Positions 40,899-49,455 of a stretch of DNA of 64,000 bases are shown here, piece after piece. Source of the DNA: Streptomyces mangrovisoli (GTDB lineage Bacteria > Actinomycetota > Actinomycetes > Streptomycetales > Streptomycetaceae); NCBI RefSeq assembly GCF_000974985.2, contig NZ_LAVA02000023.1:1-64000 (forward strand). Reading direction: 5' to 3'. The notes under the pieces were generated by a model. It had not been told where the DNA came from, ran no database searches, and worked only from the letters and a program-made list of their open reading frames with translations. The position numbers and the translations under genes are program-made. Positions within the stretch are counted from its first letter, which is position 1. Each line of letters opens with the position of its first letter.

Positions 40899-41240
40899 TC
40901 AGAACTTCGGCGCGTTGCGGGACCGCTGCACCCGGGTGGTGCGGCGGTCCTTCGCGTTCCAGCAGGCCTTGTGCCAGTGTCTGCGGTCGTCCACGCCCGC
41001 GTGTTCGGGCCAGGCCACCACGTGCGGGACGCCCGAGCCGATCGCCTGGTCGCAGCCGGGGCAGCGGTAGGTCTTGCCCTGCGAACTGGCGCCGGCCACG
41101 TGCCGCACGCTCCACTCCTCGCCCTGCCAGCTCTCCGAGGACTGCCAGCCGCCGTAGCGGCCCGACCGGTCGTCGTCGGCGCCGCGGCCGGAGGCTCCGG
41201 ATCCGCCGGTCTCCTTGGGTCGGTTGCGTCGCGGGGACAC
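40899..41240 (-). CDS. Small Cys/His protein, probable zinc-binding
   Basis: 113 residues from the GTG at 41240 (GAGAGG upstream). The first 55 residues are polar and charged. The second half has a zinc-ribbon-like set: CPGC, then PHVVAWPEH, and HWHKACWNAK. Homologues are often labelled ATP/GTP-binding protein, but there is no P-loop. I infer a small metal-binding structural or nucleic-acid-binding protein. It stands alone between the ABC genes and an oxidoreductase. An 8-bp dyad (CCTACGCG/CGCGTAGG, 41285-41315) lies upstream. Confidence 0.75.
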   Translation of the reverse strand: MSPRRNRPKETGGSGASGRGADDDRSGRYGGWQSSESWQGEEWSVRHVAGASSQGKTYRCPGCDQAIGSGVPHVVAWPEHAGVDDRRHWHKACWNAKDRRTTRVQRSRNAPKF

Positions 41241-41463
41241 GGAACACCTCTCGGGGCTATACAGGAAGCAGGGACCGTGTCCAGCCTACGCGGCGGGGAC
41301 CGGGGTACGCGTAGGTCACCGATCCTGACAAGTCCCCCTCCGAAGCGACCTGTTCTCCCGACAATCCGGAAATCTCCCCGCCAGGCCGTGTCCTCGGCAC
41401 GTGTCAGGCGGTTATGCCGTGTGGGGGAGCTCCGCGTCGGAGCCAAGGAAGCAGGAAAGTCCC

Positions 41464-42492
41464 ATGCGCGTAGGAAGTTTTGTGCTGGCGGCCCAGTTCC
41501 CGGGCCAGGGGCAGGGGGAGGCGCTGCACCGGGCGGTGCGCTCGGCGGAGGCCGCCGAGGAGGCCGGCCTCGACTCGGTCTGGCTGGCCGAGCACCATTT
41601 CGTCCCGTACGGCACCTGTCCGTCGGCCGTCACCCTGGCCGCGCTGCTGCTCGGCCGCACCAGCCGTATCCGCGTCGGCACGGCGGTCAGCGTGCTGCCG
41701 ACCGTCCATCCCGTCGCCCTCGGCGAACAGGCCGCGCTGCTGCATCTGACGAGCGGCGGGCGGTTCTCGCTGGGCGTCGGACGCGGCGGCCCCTGGGTCG
41801 ACCTGGAGGTGTTCGGCGCCGGCCTGGAGGCGTTCGAGACGGGGTTCCCGGAGGCGCTCGATCTGCTGCTGCGCTGGCTGCGCGAGCCCGCGGTCGGCGC
41901 CGCCGGGGAGCGCTTCGCCTTCCGTCAGGTCCCCGTGGTGCCCCGCCCGTCGGAGGCGCTCACGGAGGAACCGGGCCCCGAGGTGCTGGTCGCCTGCACC
42001 TCGGCGGCGAGCGTCCGGCTGGCCGCGGAGCGCGGGCTGCCGATGCTGCTCGGGATGCATGTCGGCGACGAGGAGAAGGCCGAGATGGTGGCCCTGTGGC
42101 GGGACCACGCCCGCGCCTCGGGGCGCACCGCCCGGGAGATCCACGAGGCGGGCCATGTCTCGGCGGGCGTCTGCCAGATCGCCGACCGGCGCACGGACGC
42201 GGTGGAGACCCTGGTGAAGGCGATGCCGGGCTGGCTGAAGCAGGGACTCGAGGCCCATGTGACGGTGGACGACCGCAAGCGCGCCATGCGGGACCCGGTC
42301 GCGTACACCGAACTGCTCTGCGGGCTGCACCCGGTGGGCACCCCGCGGCTGTGCGCGGACCGGCTCGCGGCGACCGCGGAGCGGACCGGCATCTCGCGTT
42401 TCGCGCTGCTCGTCGAGGGCTCCGGCGACCTCGCGGCCACCGAGGAGAACGTATGGCGGCTGGGCACCGAGGTGCTGCCGCAGGTGCGGTAG
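41464..42492 (+). CDS. LLM-class flavin-dependent oxidoreductase
   Basis: 342 residues. TIM-barrel luciferase-like monooxygenase family using FMN or F420. Typical features: EEAGLDSVWLAEHHF near residue 38, LAALLLGRTSRIRVGTAVSVLP, LHLTSGGRFSLGVGRGGP, and the later GTPRLCADRLAATAERTG. CAGGAAAG lies upstream of the ATG. No linked genes indicate a substrate. The frame runs 21 codons further upstream without protein character. Confidence 0.9.
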   Translation: MRVGSFVLAAQFPGQGQGEALHRAVRSAEAAEEAGLDSVWLAEHHFVPYGTCPSAVTLAALLLGRTSRIRVGTAVSVLPTVHPVALGEQAALLHLTSGGRFSLGVGRGGPWVDLEVFGAGLEAFETGFPEALDLLLRWLREPAVGAAGERFAFRQVPVVPRPSEALTEEPGPEVLVACTSAASVRLAAERGLPMLLGMHVGDEEKAEMVALWRDHARASGRTAREIHEAGHVSAGVCQIADRRTDAVETLVKAMPGWLKQGLEAHVTVDDRKRAMRDPVAYTELLCGLHPVGTPRLCADRLAATAERTGISRFALLVEGSGDLAATEENVWRLGTEVLPQVR

Positions 42493-42571
42493 GGGGACAG
42501 GGCCTGGGGGTCGTCAGGGACAGGGCCTGGGGGCGTCTCCCCCGGCCGGCGGGGCACCTGCCCCGCGGAGA

Positions 42572-42617
42572 GCTTGCCGCTCCGGTGAATGCACCTCCCG
42601 CGGATGGAGCGGCAAGC
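42572..42617. terminator. Hairpin between convergent genes
   Basis: GCTTGCCGCTCC at 42572-42583 pairs with GGAGCGGCAAGC at 42606-42617, a 12-bp stem with a 22-nt loop, between the oxidoreductase stop and the convergent small gene. Just before it a 17-bp exact direct repeat (42494-42510 and 42517-42533) follows the oxidoreductase. Confidence 0.65.
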
Positions 42618-42654
42618 GTGCGGCTGACGGCGTCAGCGGTCCCGTCGCCGGGCG

Positions 42655-43047
42655 TCAGCAGTCCCTGAGCTCCGGGGACTGGTTGAGCAGCTGACTGCGT
42701 ACCGAGGTGAAGCGGGCCAGTGTCTGGTCGACCGAGGCGTCCACCGGAAACACCGCCACACGGTGGCAGTTCTGGAACGCCAGCCGCACACCGAAGTGCC
42801 GCTGAAGTGCGCCGCGTATCGCGTCACTCGCGAGCGCACGCAGCAGCTGACCGCGCGCCTGCTCGTCCGGCGGCGGCGTCTGGTTGTCGGCGAAGTCTCC
42901 GCCGTCCACCTTCAGCTGGGCCACCAGGGAGCTGATCATCTCCCATGCATAGGGCAGGGAGGTCCGGACGCAGTCGACGAAGGCAGCTTCGTCGACCTCG
43001 CCTCGCTCGGCCTGTTCGAGTAGGGCCGGTGAGACGTCGAGCGACAT
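42655..43047 (-). CDS. Conserved small hypothetical protein upstream of nucS
   Basis: 130 residues from the ATG at 43047, with AGAGGAG upstream. Soluble and helical, starting [30 protein letters not shown], with a conserved-looking [11 protein letters not shown] and ending [10 protein letters not shown] know it only as a Streptomyces family found beside nucS, with no assigned function. Three Cys (two internal, one C-terminal). No signal peptide. Divergent from nucS across 244 bp. Confidence 0.8.
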   Translation of the reverse strand: MSLDVSPALLEQAERGEVDEAAFVDCVRTSLPYAWEMISSLVAQLKVDGGDFADNQTPPPDEQARGQLLRALASDAIRGALQRHFGVRLAFQNCHRVAVFPVDASVDQTLARFTSVRSQLLNQSPELRDC

Positions 43048-43291
43048 GGGTTCTCCTCTCGCACCCCCGAACAACAGGGGTTGCCGGACAGGTAAGGGAG
43101 TTCGCGACTACGAACACGTTGCGTACACACATCGCGACCTCCCGTTCACTACGGTAGGCAACCGCTGGGGGCCGCACCAGGAGAATGCACACAAAGAGAG
43201 CTCCCATTGGGCTCACAATCGGCCACGAATGAACACTGGTTTTCCTGGGCGAATCGCGTGCACCGGTGCCCGTCGAGTAGCGTTGCGGACC

Positions 43292-43963
43292 ATGCGTCTC
43301 GTCATTGCCCGGTGTTCCGTCGACTACGCGGGCCGGCTCACCGCCCACCTCCCCTCGGCCCCCCGTCTCATCCTGGTGAAGGCCGACGGCAGCGTCTCGA
43401 TCCACGCGGACGACCGCGCCTACAAGCCCCTCAACTGGATGTCTCCGCCGTGCACGCTCAAGGAGGGCACCGGCGACGAGGAAGGCGTCTGGACCGTCGT
43501 CAACAAAGCGGGCGAGAAGCTGATCATCACGATGGAGGAGATCCTCCACGACTCCTCGCACGAACTCGGCGTCGATCCCGGCCTGATCAAGGACGGCGTG
43601 GAAGCACACCTCCAGGAGCTCCTCGCGGACCGCATCGAGACCCTCGGCGAGGGCTGGTCGCTCATCCGCCGCGAGTACATGACGGCGATCGGACCGGTCG
43701 ACATCCTCTGCCGGGACGCCGAGGGCGCGACGGTCGCGGTGGAGATCAAGCGGCGCGGCGAGATCGACGGCGTCGAGCAACTCACGCGCTATCTGGAGCT
43801 GTTGAACCGCGACCCGCATCTCGCGCCGGTCCGCGGCATCTTCGCGGCCCAGGAGATCAAGCCGCAGGCCCGCGTCCTCGCCACCGACCGCGGCATCGGC
43901 TGCCAGGTGCTGGACTACGACGCCCTGCGCGGCATCCAGGACGACAAGCTGCGGCTGTTCTGA
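43292..43963 (+). CDS. nucS: Mismatch-specific endonuclease NucS/EndoMS
   Basis: 223 residues, the length known in Streptomyces. NucS provides non-canonical mismatch repair in actinobacteria that lack MutS/MutL, cutting both strands at a mismatch with help from the beta clamp. The N-terminal beta domain (about 1-100) binds DNA. The RecB-like nuclease domain has IGPVDILC (Asp) and [15 protein letters not shown] (Glu, Lys), the catalytic set. Start is the ATG of [22 protein letters not shown] eight bases upstream suggests a leaderless mRNA. The C-terminal DKLRLF resembles a clamp-binding peptide. A strong terminator follows. Confidence 0.95.
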   Translation: MRLVIARCSVDYAGRLTAHLPSAPRLILVKADGSVSIHADDRAYKPLNWMSPPCTLKEGTGDEEGVWTVVNKAGEKLIITMEEILHDSSHELGVDPGLIKDGVEAHLQELLADRIETLGEGWSLIRREYMTAIGPVDILCRDAEGATVAVEIKRRGEIDGVEQLTRYLELLNRDPHLAPVRGIFAAQEIKPQARVLATDRGIGCQVLDYDALRGIQDDKLRLF

Positions 43964-43980
43964 GCCCGGCCCCTACGGCC

Positions 43981-44026
43981 ACGCACCGGGGCCCCGTCCT
44001 TCGTGAAGGACGGGGCCCCGGTGCGT
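43981..44026. terminator. 21-bp bidirectional terminator after nucS
   Basis: 43981-44001 pairs perfectly with 44006-44026 (GGGGCCCCGTCCTT inner arm) around a 4-nt loop. It lies between the nucS stop and the convergent NTPase-like gene stop at 44045. Confidence 0.88.
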
Positions 44027-44044
44027 ACCGGACGCGGACGGCGG

Positions 44045-46567
44045 TCAGATGACGGTGCCGTCGGACGGCGACACCGCTCCACCGCTCGCCGGGACGCTCG
44101 CCGCGCTGGAGGAGGCCGCGGGGGCGCTGGAGGCCGGGCCACTGGCCGTGGTGGACGTGGTGGCGGGCGGGGGCGAGTCGGTCGCCGTGTCGGTCGGGTC
44201 GGGGCTGGTCGACGTCGAGGTGGACGGGTTCGGCGACGACGTGGACTTGGTCGGCTTCGGCGACGACGTGGACTTCGTCGGCTTCGGCGACGACGACTTC
44301 GACGGCGAGCTGGACTTGCCCGGCTTCGTCGACTTGCCGCCCGTCGGCTCGTCCGTCGGCCCCGTCGTGGCCGCCGGGGTCGGGTCGTCGGAGGTGCCGT
44401 AGGTGCCGTCCGGGCCCGGGTCCGTCGGACGGCTGGTCGCCGTACCCGTGTCGCCCTTCTTGGCCTTCTTCGGCGAGGCCGCGCCCAGGCTGCCGTCGTC
44501 GACGCCCTGGCTCGCGGACGGGTTGAGGCCCACCCGGTCCGTCGGGGTGTCGTCGGCGCTGTCGTGCGAGGTCATGCCGAGCGTCACCACGGTGCCGAGC
44601 ACGGCCACGAGCAGGGCGCCCGAGCCGGCCGCCACCAGGTTGCGCCGGGCCAGCCGGCGGAAGCCGCCGGAGCCGCCCTCGGGCTGCTGCGGCGCCCCGT
44701 ACGTGACCAGGGTCGAGGCGTCCATGCCGGGCGGGTGCAGCGCCGTACCGCCGAGCGCGGCGCCCGCGGGGATGCCGCGGGGCGGTGAGGCGGACTCCTC
44801 GTTGCGGGCGTCGGAGATCTCGTCGCCCATCAGGGCCGCGAGGCCGATCGTGATGCCGGAGCGGTCCGCGACCAGCGCGAGGGCGCGGCGGCCCGCGACG
44901 GTGCCGCGCTTGTCGGTGAGCGCGCCGCGCAGGCCGATCGAGGTCTCCAGTTCGGCGCGGGCCCGGTCGAGCAGTCCGTCGCAGAGCGCGAGGATGCCCA
45001 TCTCGTGGTGGAAGTACGACTGGCCCTGGACGTCCTCGGCCCGTTCGGACGCCTCGGCGCCCGCGTGCAGGGTCTGCTCCCAGGCGCTCCAGTCGAGGCC
45101 CGCCGCGAACGCGGGTGCCGTGATGCGGGCCAGCTGGACCGCGGGGCTCTCCTCGCCCTCGGCGGGCGGCGTGCTGCGCGGGACCAGGACGGCGAGCGCG
45201 GCGAGCACCGCGTCGGCCTCCCGGCACACGCGCTCCGGGGTGACCGAGGGGTGCCCGGCCCACCAGGTGTAGTGCTGGGCGGCGGCCAGGGCCTGCTCCG
45301 GCAGGTCGTCGGCGTATCCGGCGGCCTCCAGCTGGGTGAGCACGCCGGTGGCGAGCCGGTGCCGGGCGCCGACCTGGGTGACCAGACCGCACGCGGCGAG
45401 CTCGCCGAGGGCGGCGTCCGCGTGGGTGTCGCCGACCAGTGCGGGCAGGTGCGCCTGGTGCGGGACCTCGCCGCCGAGGGCCACCGCGAAACGCAGGGCG
45501 GCACGGGCGGACAGGCTCAGGCGTGAGGCGAGCAGCCGGGCCGGGGCCGCGGCCTCGCCCAGCGACGGCAGGGGCAGTTCCTCGCCGTCGTCGGGGTCGA
45601 GGGAGTCCTCGACCGGCAGTTCCTCGGCGAAGACGCCGAACTCGTCCACGGCGCTGGTGCTGGCCCGCAGCTGGTCGCGCTGGCGCAGCAGGGCGCCCGC
45701 CTGGACGAAGCGCAGCGGCAGCCCCTCGGACTCGAACCAGAGGTCGCCCGCCCAGTTGGCCTCCTCCTCGGTGAGGCTGCGGGAGACGGCGTGTTCGAGC
45801 AGGTCGACACCGCCGGCCCGGTCGAGCCCGCCGAGTTCGATCTCCTCCACGGCGGAGTCCGCGGACGGCGCGGGCACCTCCGGGGTCGCGGAGAGCAGGA
45901 AGGCGCACTCGGGTGTCGCGTCGAGCAGTTCGTCGAGCGCCGCGCCGCCGAACTCCAGGTCGTCGAGGACGACGACCGCGCCGATCTCCCGGACCAGGTC
46001 GAGCAGCTCGTCGCGCTCCGGGCGGTGCCGGGGCGCGTCGAAGACGGCGCGGAAGAGGTCGTGCAGCAGGTCGTCCGCGCTGCGGCGGAAGCCGCTGAGG
46101 CGGACCACGCCGTCGGGGGCGAGGTCCTGGCAGTCGTCGGCGACGGTGTCCAGCACTCTGGTGCGGCCGGAGCCCGAGGGGCCGGTGAGCCGCACCGACC
46201 GGCCGCGGGCCAGCAGCCGGACCAGGTCCTCGCGCACGTCTTGGCGCTCCAGGAGCGGCAGCGCGAGCTGGGCCGGGCCGGGCGGGGTCGCGGGACGGGC
46301 GGCGCGCTCGGTCTCGGCGCGCTGCTCCGCGGTGAGCTTCGCGGGGCGGCCGGGCCGCGCGGCGGGCGGGCAGGTCTCGATCTCGCTGCCGTCGATCGGA
46401 TTGACGGTCAGCAGGTTCTCGCCGGAGATCAGCTGCACGATACGGGCCGGAGCGGGTGTGCTCTGGCCGAAGTCCGAAGTGAGGGATTCCCTGGGCGGGC
46501 GCTGGCGCGGCGCGCTGTCGTCGCCGTCCTGGCCGTACGCCTCGGGTCCCGGATTGATCGGGTCCAT
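44045..46567 (-). CDS. Membrane-anchored STAND/AAA-like NTPase with altered Walker A
   Basis: 840 residues from MDPINPGPEAYGQ. N-terminal 100 residues are polar; then an NTPase-like domain (about 105-330) with GPSGSGRT at about 129-136 and a Walker B strand AVVVLDDLEF. The Walker A lysine is replaced by Arg135, unusual for an active P-loop NTPase. A helical region follows (about 370-630, winged-helix and TPR-like as in STAND proteins). One transmembrane helix is at about 665-690 (NLVAAGSGALLVAVLGTVV). The remaining 150 residues are a Ser/Thr/Pro/Lys low-complexity extracellular tail. No HTH, unlike LuxR-type STAND regulators. STAS gene lies upstream on the same strand. Function unknown; I infer a sensor or scaffold. 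Confidence 0.8.
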   Translation of the reverse strand: MDPINPGPEAYGQDGDDSAPRQRPPRESLTSDFGQSTPAPARIVQLISGENLLTVNPIDGSEIETCPPAARPGRPAKLTAEQRAETERAARPATPPGPAQLALPLLERQDVREDLVRLLARGRSVRLTGPSGSGRTRVLDTVADDCQDLAPDGVVRLSGFRRSADDLLHDLFRAVFDAPRHRPERDELLDLVREIGAVVVLDDLEFGGAALDELLDATPECAFLLSATPEVPAPSADSAVEEIELGGLDRAGGVDLLEHAVSRSLTEEEANWAGDLWFESEGLPLRFVQAGALLRQRDQLRASTSAVDEFGVFAEELPVEDSLDPDDGEELPLPSLGEAAAPARLLASRLSLSARAALRFAVALGGEVPHQAHLPALVGDTHADAALGELAACGLVTQVGARHRLATGVLTQLEAAGYADDLPEQALAAAQHYTWWAGHPSVTPERVCREADAVLAALAVLVPRSTPPAEGEESPAVQLARITAPAFAAGLDWSAWEQTLHAGAEASERAEDVQGQSYFHHEMGILALCDGLLDRARAELETSIGLRGALTDKRGTVAGRRALALVADRSGITIGLAALMGDEISDARNEESASPPRGIPAGAALGGTALHPPGMDASTLVTYGAPQQPEGGSGGFRRLARRNLVAAGSGALLVAVLGTVVTLGMTSHDSADDTPTDRVGLNPSASQGVDDGSLGAASPKKAKKGDTGTATSRPTDPGPDGTYGTSDDPTPAATTGPTDEPTGGKSTKPGKSSSPSKSSSPKPTKSTSSPKPTKSTSSPNPSTSTSTSPDPTDTATDSPPPATTSTTASGPASSAPAASSSAASVPASGGAVSPSDGTVI

Positions 46568-46913
46568 AGGTTCAAGCCCCCCAAAAGCGTCGTGTGCTCG
46601 AAGCCCCTCCCGGCCTTGCCGCACACCGCGCTGTCGCTTCTGGTCCGGGCCCGCACGAGGGTTGCGAAGAGGCGGGCGACCGAACCTTAAACCTTCAGTC
46701 AGTATCTCCGACAGGGCGGGATACCGCGCCGTCCGAGACATCACAGTCTCGTGAGGATTGGGCGCGACGTACGTTTCGGCACCGGAACGCCCAGCTCGTT
46801 CCGGTGCCGTGCGCAACACCGGCCTCCGGGGCCCCGTGCGCGGGCGCCGGACGCGGGCCCCGTGCGCGGGCGTCCGGCGCAGGGGTCGGACGCGGGCGCC
46901 GGGCGCGCGAGGG
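46568..46913. other. 346-bp spacer with terminator-like dyad and 26-bp direct repeat
   Basis: No gene seen. A 13-bp perfect inverted repeat (CGGCACCGGAACG at 46777-46789, complement at 46797-46809) could terminate the STAS gene. Next to the STAS stop, a 26-bp unit is duplicated in tandem with two differences (46829-46854 and 46855-46880). The region upstream of the NTPase ATG must hold its promoter, but I see no convincing -35/-10. Confidence 0.6.
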
Positions 46914-47237
46914 TCAGACGCGGGGCAGCGACTCCACGCCGATGCCGCCCTCGATGGCGAGGATCCGGTGCAGCCGGGTGGCGACCAGCAGGCGCTGCAT
47001 CTGAGGGGGGACGTCGCGCAGCACCAGGCGGCGGCCGCAGCGGCCGGCCCGCCGGTGGACACCCATGATGACGCCGAGTCCGGTGGCGTCCCAGGAGTCC
47101 AGTTCGGACAGGTCGAGCACGAGGTCGCCGACCCCGTCGTCGACGGCCGAATGCAGGGCCGTACGGGCGTCCGCCGCGCTGCGGACGTCGAGGCGGCCCC
47201 CGACGACCAGCTCGGCGTGGTCGCCCCTGATGTACAT
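46914..47237 (-). CDS. STAS-domain anti-sigma factor antagonist-like protein
   Basis: 107 residues from the ATG of MYIRGDHAELVVGGRLD, with GGGGAG upstream. A single STAS domain: LVLDLSELDSWDATGLGVIMGVHRRAG holds the phosphoacceptor position, Thr in DATG where many antagonists have Ser. Such proteins bind anti-sigma kinases and release sigma factors in a partner-switching cascade. No kinase or sigma gene is adjacent, so its partner is elsewhere. It lies upstream of the membrane NTPase gene on the same strand, 346 bp away. Confidence 0.9.
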   Translation of the reverse strand: MYIRGDHAELVVGGRLDVRSAADARTALHSAVDDGVGDLVLDLSELDSWDATGLGVIMGVHRRAGRCGRRLVLRDVPPQMQRLLVATRLHRILAIEGGIGVESLPRV

Positions 47238-47406
47238 ATGCGCTCCCCGAGAGTGCGGCGTGGTACTCCGTGACGCTGACTGTGCAACGTCTGACTGCTT
47301 CAGCGGCGAACAGGTTGCCGTCTGTAAGCGAACCGATACCGAATTCACCCGCAGGGGTGATACCCCTGGGGTCTGTGCGGTTTCGTCGCGGGCACGTGAC
47401 TGGTTC

Positions 47407-48255
47407 TCAGTACGTGTAGAAGCCCTGCCCGCTCTTGCGCCCGATGTCACCGGCGTCCACCATCCGGCGCATCAGCTCCGGCGGCGCGAACTTCTCGTCC
47501 TGCGACTCGGTGTAGATGTTGCCGGTGGCGTGCAGCAGGATGTCGACGCCCGTGAGGTCCGCGGTGGCGAGCGGGCCCATCGCGTGCCCGAAGCCGAGCT
47601 TGCAGGCGAGGTCGATGTCCTCGGCGGTCGCCACGCCCGACTCGTAGAGCTTGGTCGCCTCCACGACGAGCGCGGAGATGAGCCGGGTGGTCACGAAGCC
47701 CGCCACGTCGCGGTTGACGACGATGCAGGTCTTGCCGACGGACTCGGCGAACTCCCGCGCGGTGGCGAGGGTTTCGTCGCTCGTCTTGTAGCCGCGGACC
47801 AGCTCGACGAGCTGCATCATCGGCACCGGCGAGAAGAAGTGCACGCCGACGACCCGCTCCGGGCGCTCCGTCACGGCCGCGATCTTGGTGATCGGGATGG
47901 CGGAGGTGTTGGAGGCGAGCACGGTGTCGTCGCGCACGATCTTGTCGAGCGCGCGGAAGATCTCGTGCTTGACGTCCAGCCGCTCGAAGACCGCCTCGAC
48001 GACGATGTCGACGTCGCCGGCCGCGTCCAGGTCGGTGGTCGCGGTGATGCGGGCGAGGGCGGCCTCGGCGTCCGCCGCGTCGAGCCTGCCCTTGGCGACG
48101 AACTTGGCGTACGACGCCTCGATGCCGTCGGTGCCGCGGCGGAGCGCCTCGTCGGTCACGTCCCGCAGGACGACCTCCCAGCCCGCCTGGGCGGCGACCT
48201 GGGCGATGCCGGACCCCATGAGGCCGGCCCCGATGACGGCGAGCTTGCGTGCCAC
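47407..48255 (-). CDS. 3-hydroxybutyryl-CoA dehydrogenase
   Basis: 282 residues from the GTG at 48255 (AGGGGAG upstream). NAD(P)-dependent oxidation of 3-hydroxyacyl-CoA to 3-ketoacyl-CoA. Rossmann motif GAGLMGSGIAQVAA at about residue 8; ASNTSAIPIT; catalytic His in GVHFFSPVPMMQLVELV; NRDVAGFVTTRL; C-terminal GDIGRKSGQGFYTY. Together with the thiolase at 29306 it could build or degrade butyryl units for the icmA route. The genes are not adjacent. Length typical. Confidence 0.94.
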   Translation of the reverse strand: MARKLAVIGAGLMGSGIAQVAAQAGWEVVLRDVTDEALRRGTDGIEASYAKFVAKGRLDAADAEAALARITATTDLDAAGDVDIVVEAVFERLDVKHEIFRALDKIVRDDTVLASNTSAIPITKIAAVTERPERVVGVHFFSPVPMMQLVELVRGYKTSDETLATAREFAESVGKTCIVVNRDVAGFVTTRLISALVVEATKLYESGVATAEDIDLACKLGFGHAMGPLATADLTGVDILLHATGNIYTESQDEKFAPPELMRRMVDAGDIGRKSGQGFYTY

Positions 48256-48506
48256 TGCGACTCCCCTGAGAGCGACTTGACGGACGCGACCGGCCGACGG
48301 GCCGGGGCGAACCACGAAGAAAGGAAGGACCGGAGGTGACGAGCGACACACGAGCGCTCACGCGCTGTCGACGTTCACCTCTCGGCGGACATTAGCGCTC
48401 TGCGAGCGCCGTGTGACCGCTAAGTAATGCGCGTCACGTCTCGCCTGACGGACATCACACCGGCGGGGGTGGAGGAGGCCCGCCAAGGGATAACTAGGCT
48501 GGCCGC

Positions 48507-49094
48507 ATGGTCAATCTGACGCGCATCTACACGAGGACCGGCGACCGGGGCACCACCGCGCTCGGCGACATGAGCCGGGTCGCCAAGACGGATCTGCGCA
48601 TCGCCGCGTACGCCGACACCAACGAGGCCAACGCGGTGATCGGGACGGCGATCGCGCTGGGCTCGCTCGCGGAGGAGGTCGTGAAGGTCCTGGTGCGGGT
48701 GCAGAACGACCTGTTCGACGTGGGCGCGGACCTCGCGACGCCGGTGGCGGAGAACCCCGAGTACCCGCCGCTGCGGGTCGAGCAGTTCTACGTCGACCGG
48801 CTGGAGGCGGACTGCGACCGCTTCAACGGCGAGCTGGAGAAGCTGCGCTCGTTCATCCTGCCCGGCGGCACCGCGGGGGCGGCCCTGCTGCACCAGGCGT
48901 GCACGGTGGTGCGCCGGGCCGAGCGCTCCACCTGGGCCGCCCTGGAGGTGCACGGCGCCGAGGGGGCGGAGGGCAGCATGAACCCGCTCACCGCGACCTA
49001 TCTCAACCGGCTGTCGGACCTGCTGTTCATCCTGGCGCGGACGGCGAACAAGGAGACGGGCGACGTGTTGTGGGTTCCCGGCGGGGAGCGCTGA
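48507..49094 (+). CDS. PduO-type cob(I)alamin adenosyltransferase
   Basis: 195 residues. Adds the adenosyl group to cob(I)alamin, making the coenzyme used by icmA and methylmalonyl-CoA mutase. ATP-binding N-terminus TRIYTRTGDRGTTALGDMSRVAKTD, the helical core with ADTNEANAVIG, CTVVRRAERS (catalytic Arg), and NRLSDLLFILARTANKE. TAGGCT at 48495-48500 ends six bases before the ATG, so probably leaderless. Stands alone between divergent and convergent genes, close to other B12-related genes in this region (meaB, icmA). Confidence 0.94.
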   Translation: MVNLTRIYTRTGDRGTTALGDMSRVAKTDLRIAAYADTNEANAVIGTAIALGSLAEEVVKVLVRVQNDLFDVGADLATPVAENPEYPPLRVEQFYVDRLEADCDRFNGELEKLRSFILPGGTAGAALLHQACTVVRRAERSTWAALEVHGAEGAEGSMNPLTATYLNRLSDLLFILARTANKETGDVLWVPGGER

Positions 49095-49192
49095 GGGCGC
49101 TCCTCCGCCAGGCCCGGCCCACGGGGGGTGTCGGGCCCCGGCCCACGGGGGTCTCCGCGCTCGACGCTCCTCCGCCGGCCGGTGGGGCTTCC

Positions 49193-49214
49193 TCGCGCAG
49201 TTCCCCGCGCCCCT
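49193..49214. repeat. Intergenic palindromic element, left-facing copy
   Basis: One 22-bp copy (complement of the GGGGCGCGGGGAACTGCGCG unit) followed by a truncated partner, GACGGGGCGCCCCTG. It lies between the adenosyltransferase stop and the convergent lipoprotein stop. Confidence 0.85.
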
Positions 49215-49239
49215 GACGGGGCGCCCCTGAGGGGGTCTG

Positions 49240-49455
49240 TCAGTGGTCCTGTGCCGTGTCCTTGTCGGCTGCCGCGGCGGCCGACTCGGCGGCGTTCACC
49301 TTCTGCTCCATCTGCGGGTAGCCGGACGGCGTGGCGGCGTGCGGGCCCGGCTCCGCGGACCCGGTGTCGCCGCCGTGCCGGGCGCAGCCCGTGGTGAGCA
49401 GGGCCGCCGCGAGCAGCGCCGCGGCGGCCGCCCGGCGGGCCGTGGCGCGCGTCAT
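49240..49455 (-). CDS. Small lipoprotein
   Basis: 71 residues. Basic start (MTRATARRAAAAALLAAALL), then lipobox LLTTGC with the lipidated Cys at about residue 24, giving a 48-residue mature peptide (SGYPQMEQKVNAAESAAAAADKDTAQDH end). Its ATG overlaps the stop of the secreted helical protein (ATGA), so it is last in a four-gene set with a two-component system. No known family. Probably membrane-tethered outside the cell. Confidence 0.78.
   Translation of the reverse strand: MTRATARRAAAAALLAAALLTTGCARHGGDTGSAEPGPHAATPSGYPQMEQKVNAAESAAAAADKDTAQDH

Noticed and set aside
40899..41240. ATP/GTP-binding protein label for the small Cys/His protein
   Set aside because: No P-loop or other nucleotide-binding motif; the Cys/His pattern fits a metal site better.
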